DNA of 64,000 bases. Source: Tubulanus polymorphus. Taxonomy: Eukaryota; Nemertea; Palaeonemertea; Tubulaniformes; Tubulanidae. Shown here one piece after another: positions 34,735 to 47,799 of the stretch (position 1 is its first letter; every line of letters starts with the position of its first letter). The stretch spans positions 8,473,001 to 8,537,000 of the forward strand of contig NC_134028.1 in assembly GCF_964204645.1 (NCBI RefSeq). The letters are read 5' to 3'. Under the pieces are notes generated by a model. It was not told the origin of the DNA, did no database searches, and was given only the letters and a program-made list of their open reading frames with translations. The position numbers were made by a program, and so were the translations under genes.

Positions 34735-37700
34735 AGCTGACGACAGTCTGTCGAACTCGAATTATTCAAAGACACCTGAAATGGTCCAGCAAAGCTTTTT
34801 GCCTAATCTGAAGAATACCAGTTACGGTAAACAACGGCTGATACTGGAATCTCGAGCCCAAGTGATCGTTGTCCCGGGCCGAATAACATATCTATAATCA
34901 TCCGCACTGCGCGCAGCTGATTGGGTGACCTGGATGGCTGGGTGACTTGATGACTGGCCGACTGGATGGTGGTGACTGTGATGTTGGGGAAGGCGATGGT
35001 GGTTGTCAGTGTTTACACCTACTGTCATGCCCACTGCCAGTAGAAATCATTCAACAATAGTTTATAGAAATTCTGGCGCTAGTACGGTATATGGCATTAT
35101 AGTGCGTGTGCGTTATTCGGTCGGTGTGCTCACAGCAGTTGACCGTTGACACTCGACGGCTGGAGTAAACTACTAGAAGAGATGGCAACTGAGCAATATT
35201 CAGTTCGAATAACTACTATAGGGCGTGGCGAATAGGAGAGCTATTAACCCCAGTGCAAATTGGATTAACTAACTAAAAAGCCAATGAAAATACTTAATTA
35301 GCTTTATTTATTTCCTGGTTCCAAAAATAGATAAAATAAATTGTAAATAAATTATCATAACTTTATGTTGGTAAATTCTAGTATGTTCGGAAAGTAAGTC
35401 ATTATATTTTCTCAACAACATTGAGTTCTAAAGGTATGTGATATGTAACTGACACTCCCTGACTGGACAATAAAACGCACTTACCTTTTGTCCAAAGAGA
35501 TTGTTACTCCCAATCCGTCTACGGTATCTACTTTTAAAGAGCTCCGTAGGAAAGTCAACTCCGTATAACAAACATCTGTTCCCCCTGGAACCCAATCACC
35601 AAAACCTATATTTCAAAATTTATCAATTATCTTTGACAACCCTCTTTCATTTAATCCGATAGTACCGTAGGTTATGGGTTTTATATCTATAACTTTAAAC
35701 CTGATAAATGGGAAACTGACGTGTACTGTTCTCGAAATCATGAAACAGCCGTTTTAATACGATATTATTGTCAGATAGGATGACATAGTTATTGCTTATG
35801 GAAATGATTTGAAATCAACAACTCAACCACGTGTCACTATGACCTATTGTGCGCCATTTGAAGAATTGATAAACTTGAACGGCCAAATTGATACCAATGT
35901 AACAATGCCACAACGAGATTTCAGTCTTACGAATTCGGGTAGTGCGCACGTGCAAGCAGACGAACATGCTGGCAAAGGACTGGCAAAAACTACTCCTGAA
36001 GTCTTGTGTTGAGAACATTGGTATGAGACTAAGTCTTAATTCTATCAGGCGGGCGTCGGTCGCGCCAATGGAGTCTTTGGTCGTCCACTCCGTGTTCTGA
36101 TATCTACTTCAGGATGACGGATTAGTGGGTTCCAAAATTCCATATTGGTTATACAACACAGTAATCTAACAATAGATGACCTACGCAAATCCCTCTAACT
36201 ATAGGAGCAGGTGTTAGATTTGTAATTAAGATTAGAGAAGTTGTCCGATTTTGCTGACGCAAAATTCGACTACCCTTCTAATCTAACGCTATATACAAGG
36301 TATTCGCCGACTCTAGAACCACATCTTTGCCTAAGTTATCTTGAATCAGTTTATTACGACTACACGAATCTATAACAGCCTCCAAATAGGCCGAAATGAA
36401 CCGGATCAACCGATGTTGATTAACTGAGACTTCGAGGGTTTGTAAAGAACACTGGTTCTGTATCAGATAAACATCTATAATACATCTCCTCAGCCAAAAT
36501 CTATGATAACCTTGGGTTATGCAAGGAGTCTGCCTCTAAAATTATGTGACTATCTATTATCTATTTATTCCACTAAGTACATCACCACCAAACTTACAAA
36601 CTACCTGAACTATCCCTCGTTTAGTCAAATTCTGTACCGTCAACCATCTTGCAGAAGTAAAATATCCCTGCCGAATGGGGCCTTCAACTACTGAAGGATG
36701 ATTTAAAAAGTATTGATTTTATAAAATCGACACTTCGACACCTGTATCAACTAATAAGACCTGGAGCCATCCCGAGGAGAAGCTGTTAATTGTTTTGCTG
36801 TACTTGCTAATATCCGAGGAATGTATATTCATCCGTTGGTATATCCTGACTAGACAATAAAAATGGCACTTATTTTTAGTTCCCAAGAGTTGTGTATGAA
36901 ACTGCTTATGAAACTGATGTAAAAATGACAACTCAACCACGTGTTACTATAGCGTATTACACCGCTATGGACTGACGTGAACTGTTCAAACTACGAAATG
37001 TGAAAAACAAGTTTACCAAATAATTAGTTGCATATAACACTATCAACATTAAAGAAATTATGTATATCGTCATTATCATCAATATAGTTTGAAGATTGTT
37101 TGTTTATTGAAAAGGAAGTGGTATTCTCACATCTACAAATTGAGGATCTGTGTTATGGACCATTCGTATATCATGTACAAATTTTATAAACCATCCTTTC
37201 TTTTGTAAATTGTTTTTCTTTTTATCACCCACAACCGTGTAAGATTTCATAAATGATGAATGAATATTGAATTGAATTGAATTGGAAGGTGATACTGTAC
37301 TACAACCCCGTGTGAGAGAATTAACTGAGAAGGGCTCGCAGTAGATAAGACAGAACGAAGAGTACGTCGTTGATTAGAAAACTACACAAATGTATGGAAG
37401 GGAAAAGAACTTTAATGTCCCAATCGCAGTTTGAAAACGCACAGACAGAATATAATTCATGGATGAAATGACATGTATACGGAGATTTTACGAAGATAGA
37501 CAGCGAATATGTGGCTTTATTATCAACGGAGGAGTTAGCTTCGGATAGAAGTTCGTAGTTTAGTTGTAAAGATAAAAAGAGTCCCTAGAATGTCTACCCC
37601 CAAAAATCCTAAGTAACTTTTTTCAATTGAGGTAAATATAAAACAAAAAGGAAATGGTATTTTCTCCGTGCAAAATGATATACAATAGTATTGTGATTGT

Positions 37701-38446
37701 GCTATTGTGTATTGTGTATTGTTTACGACTAATTTCTTGGATTTCATTTATTCAACTTCGTGAAAAATCTCACCAAATTCTCCTCAAAATTTCAAAATAT
37801 TTTCTATCGTCGAGGGGAGACCCCTTGAGCCGCAGTCGTTGGCCGACGTTGTCTACATATTTAAACCACAACCCATATTTCGCAATGCTACATAGCATTA
37901 TACATAGGGGCTGGTTTGAATCTATGGGATGGTCAAACCGAGTAGACCATGGGGTCTTCGAAGTCGACGAAGCCGGAAACTCGTTCCGGAACAATCTAGG
38001 GTGTAATTGGACTACTCGCTATGGAACCAGAGCGAGTGAGACTAATAACGTATTAGCAACAATACATAGCGCAGAACAAAAAAAAATCCGTCAACGAGAC
38101 ATTCATTAGATTCGGTGTTACGAACCGAAAATGACTTGTAGATAACCTTAAATCACGAGTGCGTTTCCTTCGGCTAAATGGCGGATTTAGAGGAGATCCA
38201 GAAGACCCCAGGACCGCACAAAACGAGGGAGGAAAATATAGGGTCGGGAGATCCTACAATGTTCTATTTTGTATTTTTTTCTGCTTCTGGCCATCCTCCC
38301 TCGGCAGGGGATTCTCGTCCCAGGGTGATATGAGGCTGGAGAGATGGAGGATGCCTCCGAGGGAGGATACCTCTGGCATGTGAGTAACTGTAACGACCAA
38401 CGACCTTGAGATGACGGCTGACAATCAGTCATGTGACGGTTTCAAA
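34735..38446. other. Large intergenic region with decayed internal repeats
   Basis: The ependymin promoter should lie just above 34734. The part from about 35440 to 36960 carries degenerate direct repeats: ACTCAACCACGTGT at 35820 and 36931, and GGACAATAAAACGCACTTAC versus a similar phrase near 36852. This suggests an old duplicated mobile-element fragment, but no protein domain could be read. The approximately 100 bp before 38447 are repeated before 47192. Confidence 0.4.
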
Positions 38447-41400
38447 ATGGCGGAGTTTTACGATATCCGTCTTGCTCGAATTATCGTACTTGGAATATCG
38501 TTTATGTTGATGTTCACTGCATTTCAAACATGTTCTATGATCGAGGTATTTAAAGTTAATCTGTTCTATCCATATAACTCGAGATTTGTTGATGACAAGT
38601 GGTGGAATGGTGGTTCATGAAGCTAAAACGATGATGATCATGGTCAAATGTCAACCCCAACCAGCAACCAGTCCAATCTGTCAGTCAGTTCGTTCAGTCT
38701 ACCTACACTACATTCTCAAATCGTAGTTTTCGGAAAGTGGTGGGTTCAACGTCAGACTTTGTCCAAGTCAGATGATTTACACGGCCTAAAATATCCGACA
38801 TACACTAAGGTTTACACTTGGCTCTATTTGATTATTTTTCATGCTACTCCACTCGCTCCATCCATATCCATGATACGATGGCTTTTGAAGTGTTGCCTGT
38901 GCGCTGTAAGCAGGCAGTAGGACTTGAACCCACTTATCACGTGCCTTATCCCCCTCTGAGTTATTGAAGCTGCTAAACTTTTGATAATTTGGAAAGACTG
39001 GGAAAATCCGATCGATTTCTATTGCAGGAGACAGTAATCGAAGGAGCAATAAATGAACCAAACAGTACATTCACCGGAAATGGATATACAAGGTTTCATT
39101 TGCATATGAAAAAATCCGATTTAGTCTGGCAATTCTTTTTTTGCGAAAATTTCTTAAAGTGAAAAACTTTTTTTTTCAGCCTTGCGATAATTTATGCTTC
39201 ATTCGCAGTATCGAATTGGGCGGCGCCTTCGATTGTTAGCGTGTTAGGCCTCAAAATTTCGATGATGGTATCTGGTGCTATTTATGCGTGGGTATTGATA
39301 TTGTTTTATTTTATTCCATTTTATAGTTAAGTTTGAGCGTTGAAGGATAGATCAGTTAGATACTATAATAACAGAAAGGTGGACTGGTGGATATCGTGTC
39401 GACATGGCAATGTGTTAAGTCAATTGTTTTTGATTGTTACTTCGTGGCATCGATATAGAAGAAATTTGAGTTCGAACCCGGGGCAGCTATATATCGCTAG
39501 TTCAGTAAAGTCAACTCACTTAGGCTTGTAAACCACTGAATGTCTTAACTGCCCGGTATTCCAGCCCTGACCTTAAACGAACCTTAAACAATAAGAAACC
39601 ATAAACCTAACCCTTTTAAACCCTTATCCCTTAATCTAATCATAGTGATATGAATGTTATCTGATTATTAGATGGCGGTAAAATAATGTTTGCAAAAATA
39701 CTGTAGCAAAATATGAACTTCCTTGTAACTGTTTAAAACACAGGTACAATCATTGTCATGGAGTTTATCCATACACGTAAACTTCTTGACGAACGTTTGA
39801 GCCAGTCACCCCAAAAGTAAACTGAAAAGAATTATTTTAACAGTCCTTATACACTATCGCGTTGTTGATGTTTGCAGGCTGTTTATAGCGTCATTTTTGA
39901 AACCAATGACGTGGGCATTGTACACGATGTCGGTTTTGGTCGGAATCGCTGCGGCAGGTGACTATATTCGTCATTCAAAAATTGCATTATTTTTCGCTCT
40001 TGTGCTAGTAAAAAGATCTGTCTCGATTGTATTTTTAGTGATATGGACGGCACAAGGAAGTTACTTAACTATCAATTCTGATTCCGATACAATCGCAATT
40101 ACAAGTGGAATTTTCTGGGCATTGTTTCAGTGCAGGTGGGTGCCCTAAAATCTTCTTTCAGATAATATAATTTTTCGATGCTTCGTAAGATAGGCAATAG
40201 GGGGGCCAGCACAAATGAATTTGAATTTTCCTACATTCAAACTAAGGGGAGCTATGCTTTTTCCAGGTACTCTTGATAAAACGAAAATGATGATAATAAT
40301 GATGATGAAAATTGTATAAAAACTAGTAGTATCCAGACTTCTGAACTTACTTTTTCGTGAGAGTCAGGCTATTCGATTTAAACACATATATCAATGTCTA
40401 TATGTTACCAGAATTAATGTAATGGCTGTCGAATGTGCATCTATGCTTACATTACTGCACGTGATTAGATTTTCGGGTTTTTCTTTTATCTTCCAGTTTG
40501 CTGATAGGAAACGTGTATGTTTATTTTACGTTCAAAGGTGATATAACAGTGGACGCGGCGACCAGGACTACGTTGTTTTTAGTGTTTACAGCGGTCTGTG
40601 TGGCGGGCGTTTTGTTTCTCGCGATATTGTTCTGTCTGAAAGGTCGACAAGAGACCAGTATGGAGTCTCTAGTAGTTCCAATAAATCCGGGGTAAAGTAA
40701 TTTACGACAGTGTGCTGTTTGAAAATCGTTTTACCGATTAACTGCTGCGAATTGATTTCAATTTTTCCAAAAAATTGCAATGTTGAGCGATGTTCTAATG
40801 GAGTAGTGCTACAGGGTGAAATCGTTGAAACGTAATTGAATTCAATGTAGAATATGACATAACATTTTGATAAATCCTGTTGTTCTAAAGTGTCTTAGTG
40901 TTTTACATATTTGACTATGTAAATTAATTTGATTCTTAGCAGATCAAGATTTGATTCTTAGCAGATCAAGTCAGGGTAAACAACTTGCATGTCAAGAAAC
41001 AGTCAGGAAAAAAGCGGGAATTGGAATTTTTGATGAAAACCTATTTTCCTGATGCTCAACTCTGTATCCAGTCACTGCTCATCTTCACCCGTCAAGGGAT
41101 TCGAACCCACTCTGCTAAAGCTGTTCCCCGAACCCCTTGACCTCACGAGTCGTTGGAGTCGTTACTAGCCGACCAGAATCCGGTCGTACCAATCACAGCG
41201 CTTGTAACAAACCGTCAGTAGACTTCTGTTGGTTTTCCCGTTAAATTGACCAATCAGCGAACGTTTTACCGAACAAGGAAGTATTTCGCAAATCGATATA
41301 TGACGTCATGCGCAACAGCGCCAGTAATGAAACCACGCTTCGTGAGGCCAGGGGGCTGGTGGAAGCGAGTTCGGGAGTGATACCGGACCCCTGGCAAGCG

Positions 41401-44400
41401 AGGATGGTTGCTGTTCCAACCCTGCCATGTCTGTACAATGTTGTATTAAGTATTTTTGTGTGCTGTTTTCAGTGATGGAGAAAACCGGGGAAATAATGGG
41501 CCGTTACAAGCGCTTAGTAAGTTCAGTTAATCGTGATTTTGAATGCTGTCAAAATTTAGTTTTATCTACTTTACCGATGTCTTAGTACATAATTGATTTC
41601 AATCATTCATTTACAGAACGATCGTTCCATTTGTTTATTACTAGAGAAATGTTATTGCTCAGCGTCACATTTGGATTCACAGGTACCTAAATTCATCATT
41701 AAATTTGTGAAATTATGAAAAGTGAGTACACTCCACTTACCACTGAGCCTCTGATTATTGTATGTCCTGGGCAAAACATTGAAAACTTTCTCATTCGAAT
41801 ACATGTAATATCGACCCATCCCTGCTCCGGCTGCCCTGAAAATCGAATACCTCGGAGCTAATTTATCGTCACCGAAGATCTGAGGCTAGCGGAGTCTACT
41901 GCATATAGCAGACAGAGGTTTCTTCGGAACTATCTGAAGTATGCAATATTGGCAATTTTTGGATTTAAAAGATTGAGCCTGTATAAAGATCTGAGGTAAT
42001 TTGTATGATACATTGTGCATTGTATAATTATAAAAGTCCTTTGTTAATCATATTGACACATGTTGTATCGAGGTATGCAAGTTAATTTGATAATCCAAAT
42101 TGCGAATTATGTTTTTTATCGTGGTGGATGAGGCATTGAAAATTGCACATGTGGCTATTTTGAGAAACAAAAACCGTAGATATTTGTTTTATTTTTATGT
42201 GCGATCGATGAAACAAATCTGTTTATTTTGTTTTATCACGACAATGAAGCAAAATACGACAATACATAAACTAGTTACCATTGATGTAATTAAATACCCT
42301 ATCGATGTTTGAGGATAATATGAAATCCACACTAAAAATAAAAACGTTAAAAAAAACATATCAGAATTGTTATTTTCTCAGTGTGGGATTTTATATGAGC
42401 AGTTGACTAGACTGGTGAAACTTCGAATGCCTTCTTGTCCAATATTCACTATACTTTGCGATACTATATGAATTATGATTCCTATGTTGTACTCGTAAAT
42501 CACCAAATAACGAAATGGTGACGTGTTGTTTCTGGTAGTGGTACAAATTGTCTGAATTGGCCCCCATTATGCTGTATATTGGGAGCTCAATCATCCCTAT
42601 TTACTGGAAAATACTCAAATATTCCTTTCAGAAACACAGAGCTTTTAGTGTGGTGTCTTTTCTACCTCATTACAGGTCTTTCACTCACATTCTTCAGTGG
42701 TGTTTACGGTACATGTGTCGGTCATTCGCAAAAGTTTGGTACCGATGCTAAAGGCCTGATCGGAATTTGTGGAATATTCATCGGAGTTGGTGAAATTCTA
42801 GGTAATTATGAAGCTAAATACGGATATCCAATACATCAAAATCTTGAATAATGAAAGGATAATTGTGCACAAGCTTGTTTGATAAGGATTTTAGATATTC
42901 AAACAAATTACATGCAGTTGCACCTACACAAGTGTATGTATGTTAATCTTGGGAGGGAATAACTCTAACCAAGATGGTTTGCTTTTGTTGTTAGTTGACT
43001 AGTATAGTCGTATTAACTAGTGGTAGGAACTGGACGCACTTTTGCTTTATCTTACACATTTCATTGCCTTGGGAATCTAGGTCAGATGCTACAACAGCGA
43101 CTGCGCTCAATTGCATGTTTCACTGTTTTTGGACTAACTGACATTTGAGTCCATAGTCCAGCTACTTGACTCGATCATAATTGAGTTACCGGTAAATCTT
43201 CAGTTAATCTAAAACTAGCGTCCGAATCTGGCTGCAGGAATACTGAGAATATGTTATGCCAAGGTAGCAGGGTTCAGGCCCTCTGTTAGCACAACCATAG
43301 CTGCTACACATTTCAGCCTTGCACCCGTATGATTTAGCGATAATTTAATCACTACAATTTTCAATTTTCTACACAAGGTGGTGCTCTGTTCGGTTTATTC
43401 GGCAAGTGGATTAAACGATTTGGTAGAGATCCCATTGTATTGTTCGGTTTCCTAGTAAACATAACGACGTATTATCTGATATTCTTAAATCTGCCGCAAA
43501 TGTCTCCCATCGAAGAAACTGATGGTGCGGTGTATGTGGACTTTGGGTAAATTTTCTCTATGATAATTTTAAGACCATTTGTTAGGTACCGGTACGTATG
43601 TAAGCTGTGCCTTCGGTCCACAAGGTTGAAGTCAAAAGCAAACAATCTCTGTACATTAATGTAGCCCGGTAGAGAGAGTGAAGATACAAGATAAATCAGT
43701 TGATGTGCATTCCTTAAAAAGTAATGTATGGTCTTATTTTTTCTCAATATTTGAGTACAAATGTAGAACCCAACCTTTTTTTGACATTAATATAGGTAAT
43801 AAGTAAAATCAATGGAGTTTCTTTATTTTTTGCATACTTGGGTAATCGACCTAGTATCAATATTTACCTATGTTAGATAGCTTTTTGGGTACCGGTACGT
43901 AACTCATGAATGGTCCCACATAGATTTTCAAACGAATCATATTGATTTTGAATCATGTCACTTTTTGTGGTAGTAATTTGTAAGATGAAATTCCTTTTTA
44001 GAAAGTTTTCCAAGTATGTGGCGGTGATCTGTGCATTCCTTATAGGCTTGGGTGACAGTAGTTTCAATACACAGGTTAGTAGGTTATCGGTTTCTAGATG
44101 TTTTTACTTCGAAAAAATGGGTATCATCCATGCATTACAAACTTATTGCAAAAGGTGAGGGAATGTTTACGAAGAAATGAAATGTAGATGAGCCGCTTCC
44201 ATAGTCATGGCTTATATTTAGACCGGTGTAAGACCAAGTCTAAGAGCAATTTAAGACCGGTCTTATGATTAAAAACCACTTTTGGATTAAGTCATCTTTA
44301 GAAAGACCCCTCTCCCCCCCCCCGGAAGGTGAGGAGAGTGGGCACCTGGGGGCATTTGATTTGAATTTGGGGCCATTGGAATATGAACTGAACTGATCTA

Positions 44401-45296
44401 CTGTATTTTATTCTATTGTTTTGCAGATATATTCAATGTTAGGATTTTTATATCCTGAGGACAGTGCTCCAGCTTTTGCCTTGTTTAAATTTGTCCAGGT
44501 AACCAATATCACAAGCAATATATTCCCACTAGAAAATTAAAGATAGCAATTCATACAAAACTCATTGAATTGAAATACCAGTTCCACAGTTCCTTGTTAT
44601 ACAATTTGATTAAACTTGACTCGTGACTGTTGAACTGGGTCCAGTTTGCAAAATGCTTCAGCGATCTAGTGCTAGCTTTGCACTTTGGTCAATAATCAAT
44701 TAGATATTCAACGCTTTCCTATCATAATCAATAAACAAAATTCATCACGAACTTCATCAAAATCTAAATATCCTTCTAATCATGAAATCAATATGCAGTA
44801 AACCTTGCCTAATTCAGATAAACTGGGACCGGCAAAATTCGTTTTTGTCCGAGTTTGTTAAAATTCCGAGTTGGCCATGGTGTGTGTTAGGCGCGGTTTA
44901 CTGTGTGTCATTTGCGTAAGAGATTTACATTAAAGTTCTTGTCTTGCCAGCAATACATTATTGAAGCAAATATAAAGAATATTTGAAATCCAATGCTGGT
45001 AAGCCACTCATTTTGGAGTGATAAAAATCTATATGGTGAACACGAAATTGATTTATTTGCAGTCCGTCGTAGCGGCAATCGCATATGCATACAGCAGTAG
45101 TCTACAAGTACAATGGCAGTTACTGATCCTGGCCACTGCCTGTACGCTATCATCCATAACATTCTTCGTATTAGAATTCTCACCTGCCACGCAACCAGTT
45201 TATAAATGCGGAACCCAGTATCAGGCTGTATCCCTGGACAGTCCGCGAGAGTCCTCAGATGACGGAATCGGTCAAGACGACGAAAATGAAACTTAA
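38447..45296 (+). CDS. MFSD11: MFSD11 (UNC93-like major facilitator protein), 13 exons
   Basis: Exons, all phase-consistent: 38447-38545, 39028-39092, 39180-39287, 39878-39957, 40039-40135, 40497-40691, 41473-41516, 41617-41682, 42676-42801, 43378-43546, 44002-44074, 44427-44498, 45063-45296. The product is a 12-helix membrane protein of about 475 residues in the UNC93 branch of the major facilitator superfamily; its substrate is unknown. Diagnostic segments are LGISFMLMFTAFQTCSMIE, the exon 3 phrase LAIIYASFAVSNWAAPSIVS, WTAQGSYLTINSD, and GICGIFIGVGEILG. The ATG at 38447 sits in CAAAATGGCGG, which is also a YY1-type motif, and is preferred over the in-frame ATG at 38411 because only 38447 is conserved in frame in the duplicate at 47192. 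The intron at 39958-40038 is very short. Confidence 0.85.
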
Positions 45297-45599
45297 AAAG
45301 AGAGAGCAAGAATTTTGTGATTCAAAATCGTTTTATGAATCCTGGTAGGATGTGATTTCAAGTGATTGCTAATGCAAATTATTTATGCTAATGTGGTTAT
45401 CAATCTTCAGCCTGGAATCACCCCTTCAAAAGTTTGAAGAAGACTGAATGAACATTTGAAAGTGTGGTGACAAAATGTATTTGCTCTTTTTTCTAGTGTT
45501 TATAACCCATTTGATATTTCGTTTTTTTAACGTTGGACATTATCTTGGACTGTCAAAAATTGGCAGAATGACGTTAGGTGTCGGGGCCTCTTACAGACC

Positions 45600-45860
45600 A
45601 GTGTCGAGCTTTTTTGTGGGACAGTTCTATTTCAAGGAAAAGGGCACTTTCCCCATGAAAAGGGGCACTTTCCTATTGAATAAAGAAAGATCTTAGATAT
45701 GAAGTGCCCGGGTACCAAATCGAAAATCATTTGAGAATGGACTACTTCTCATTTTCCAAAAAAAGAAATGAAAATTGTATCCAACTTTCGAAAAATCTCG
45801 ACCAAAATTTATTGAACTGACTTTTTGAAGGGGACTTTGAAAATCTGCTACCCCCTGCTC
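45600..45860. repeat. Dispersed repeat, mate of 31890-32110
   Basis: Shares AAAGGGGCACTTTCCTATTG-like phrases, AAGTGCCCGGGTACC and TGACTTTTTGAA with the 31.9-kb copy in the same order. This copy has an internal duplication of the AAAGGGGCACTTTCC phrase. It lies between the two alternative terminal exons of MFSD11. Confidence 0.65.
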
Positions 45861-46334
45861 TAAGGTTTGTGAGCGCGGGCTAATCGATCGATTGATAACT
45901 GCCATTAGCGGGATCAGTGGCACTCAAGAGGCCATATCTGAGTATCAAATTTTTTAAATTTTCTTCCTACCAAACTGAAAATGAACCAACCCACTCTCGC
46001 TTATTTCTCACGCTACGGGTTTGACTGCTATCAAACGGAGCTAGTTTCATAAACTAGTTTTCATTATGTTAGACCCTGTATACGTTTTGCTTTAGTTAGA
46101 ACTTCTATAGCCCAATGAACAACCCTCGAACCAATCTTAATTGGTCATAGCCAATCTTTAGGAACACTTTTGGACTTAAGTCATGATATGGTAACTGGGT
46201 CCCTGGAACAATGAACTATAAGGGTATTAAGATTGGTGCATGTAACGTGTAAACCTTACATTTCATGTTATTACCTGTCCCGACATAGAAATTTCATATG
46301 AAGCAGAATAATCATATTCTGATATCGGTTTCAG

Positions 46335-46505
46335 TCGGTGTTAACTGCTGTCGGCTTTTTCTACAGTACAGCTCTACAGCTCGAGTTTCAGCTGCTGATA
46401 ATGGTCATAGGAACAACTTTAGGAACTCTGTCTTTTTTCGTGGTCGAGCACTCAGGAAATTTACATAATCGCAGTGGGTATGCGGAGATAGGTTCCAGTA
46501 TGTGA
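46335..46505 (+). CDS. MFSD11: Second terminal exon of MFSD11
   Basis: After the acceptor TTTCAG an open exon of 56 codons encodes SVLTAVGFFYSTALQLEFQL and onward to a stop. It corresponds residue by residue to the exon at 45063 (SVVAAIAYAYSSSLQVQWQL), with the same entry phase 0. It has a different cytoplasmic tail (HSGNLHNRSGYAEIGSSM) that lacks the acidic extension of the first version. It could be a mutually exclusive last exon giving a protein with another C-terminus, or the leftover of a degenerated tandem gene copy; no other exon copies lie between 45297 and 46334. Confidence 0.65.
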   Translation, partial: SVLTAVGFFYSTALQLEFQLLIMVIGTTLGTLSFFVVEHSGNLHNRSGYAEIGSSM

Positions 46506-47191
46506 AATAAACCAAACGTTTCTTCCAAAACGACTTGATATTTTGTGCATGGTTATTAAAATATTATAAAAAAATGAAATATATTAATATTTGTACAATT
46601 ATGTATATTTACTTGTGTTCTAAAAATAGAAACTGTTCATAATACATGTTTATCTTCATTTTGGTTTCGTCCCATTTGCTGGATTTTTTAATTTGGATTT
46701 GTCATATATACTGCTGGCATGCGAACCAGATTCCAGATCGCCTTGCCGGTTCAATAGGCGTTTTCGCTTTACGTACATGCACTGAGGATGAAATTTAAAA
46801 CAACTACGGAACCGCACGGATACCGTAGCGTGTTCAGGGGGAGGGGGATTTTATTTGTCGAAAATCAATTGATATCAGAGCCAACACAACCGAGACTTCC
46901 ACTCCATTTTTGTCATTACTTCATTTTACAACCTAAACACAATTAGTTTTGTTAAGGAATGACGGTATGATTTTTAAGCAAATAATGCCGTTCAAAAGAG
47001 TGTGCCATCGGAAACTCGTAGGTCATATAATGTTCCATTTAATTGTATTTGTTTTGCTTCTGGCAGGGCGGGAGATTCTCGAACCCGTGTTTGTGGCCTT
47101 ACCGTCCGGCTTACGTGGGAGGATACTCTGGCATGTGAGTAAAGATCAAAGCAACGATGACGGCCGACAATCAGTCATGTGACTGTTCAAA
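46506..47191. other. MFSD11 3' flank and duplicated promoter region
   Basis: The last ~130 bp before 47192 match the upstream region of MFSD11 exon 1 (shared GATACCTCTGGCATGTGAGTA-like phrase and GACAATCAGTCATGTGAC). So the duplication includes the proximal promoter and 5' UTR as well as the exon. Confidence 0.6.
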
Positions 47192-47290
47192 ATGGCGGAT
47201 TTCTACGATATCCGTCTTGCTCGAATTATCGTACTTGGAATATCATTTATGTTGATGTTCACTGCATTTCAAACATGCTCTATGATCGAG
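47192..47290 (+). CDS. Duplicate MFSD11 first exon (partial gene)
   Basis: A 33-codon exon nearly identical to 38447-38545 (MADFYDIRLARIIVLGISFM and onward), again followed by a GTATTT donor and by intron sequence that stays similar for about 70 bp. An upstream ATG that is in frame in the first copy is out of frame here because of a 1-nt difference. No downstream exon is visible; the rest, if present, lies on the far side of the viral element, beyond 64 kb. Confidence 0.7.
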
Positions 47291-47735
47291 GTATTTAAAG
47301 TTAATCTGTTCTATCCATATCACTTGAGATTTGTTGATGACAAGTGGTGGAATGGTGGTTTATGTGGCTAAAGCGTGCAGGCCGGTTTAGTAGTCTGAAT
47401 ACCAGTCGTTGCGACAGTTGTTTGGGGCACAGGGACTTGTCACATTTGATAGTGAATGAATAAAACCAGTATCAATGACCAACTCCAGTATCCCTGTATG
47501 ATAAAAAAAACTAATCATCAATCTGAAAATGACCTCTCCACATCAACCTCCTGTAATTCCGTAATACTAATGCAGACACACTTACCAACAAACTCCACGA
47601 ACTCCATTTGTTTGTAAAGATAACCCGGACATGACGATATCGGAGGTTCATCCGAAAAATTATCCACGTAACTGCATAGGTGTAAGTAATTAGAAAAGTG
47701 GGGTTTCAGATCAGAGGGCGAGAGGGCGAGACACC
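47291..47735. other. Host flank of the viral element
   Basis: Balanced-composition host sequence. The first ~70 bp continue the duplicated MFSD11 intron. Positions about 47383-47430 match the reverse complement of about 9172-9222 (AGTCTGAATACCAGTCGTTG), a dispersed host repeat. GAGGGCGA is repeated twice at 47713-47729. The switch to AT-rich viral sequence occurs between about 47690 and 47740. No terminal inverted repeat or target duplication could be recognised. Confidence 0.5.
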
Positions 47736-47795
47736 ACTCATCACCACAAGTAATTTTTTTTTCCTACTCATCACCACAAGTAATTTTTTTTCCTT
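47736..47795 (+). repeat. Tandem 30-bp repeat in the polymerase promoter
   Basis: Two units, 47736-47765 and 47766-47795, start ACTCATCACCACAAG and each contain the TAATTTTTT promoter core; they differ only in T-run length. The unit thus duplicates the upstream half of the promoter. The 8-mer CTCATCAC occurs in both units and, inverted, at 54202-54209 in the only divergent promoter region of the element. Confidence 0.85.
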
Positions 47796-47799
47796 ATAA
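47781..47799 (+). promoter_or_regulatory. Late-type promoter motif, DNA polymerase
   Basis: TAAT plus T-run at 47781, then CCTTA and TAAATG overlapping the ATG at 47800; motif start to ATG is 19 nt. It shares TTTTTCC before the initiator with the opposite-strand factor gene, unlike the capsid genes. Confidence 0.55.

Noticed and set aside
37654-38109. 151-codon plus-strand open frame
   Set aside because: No domain, no splice or promoter context, and composition like the surrounding decayed repeats.
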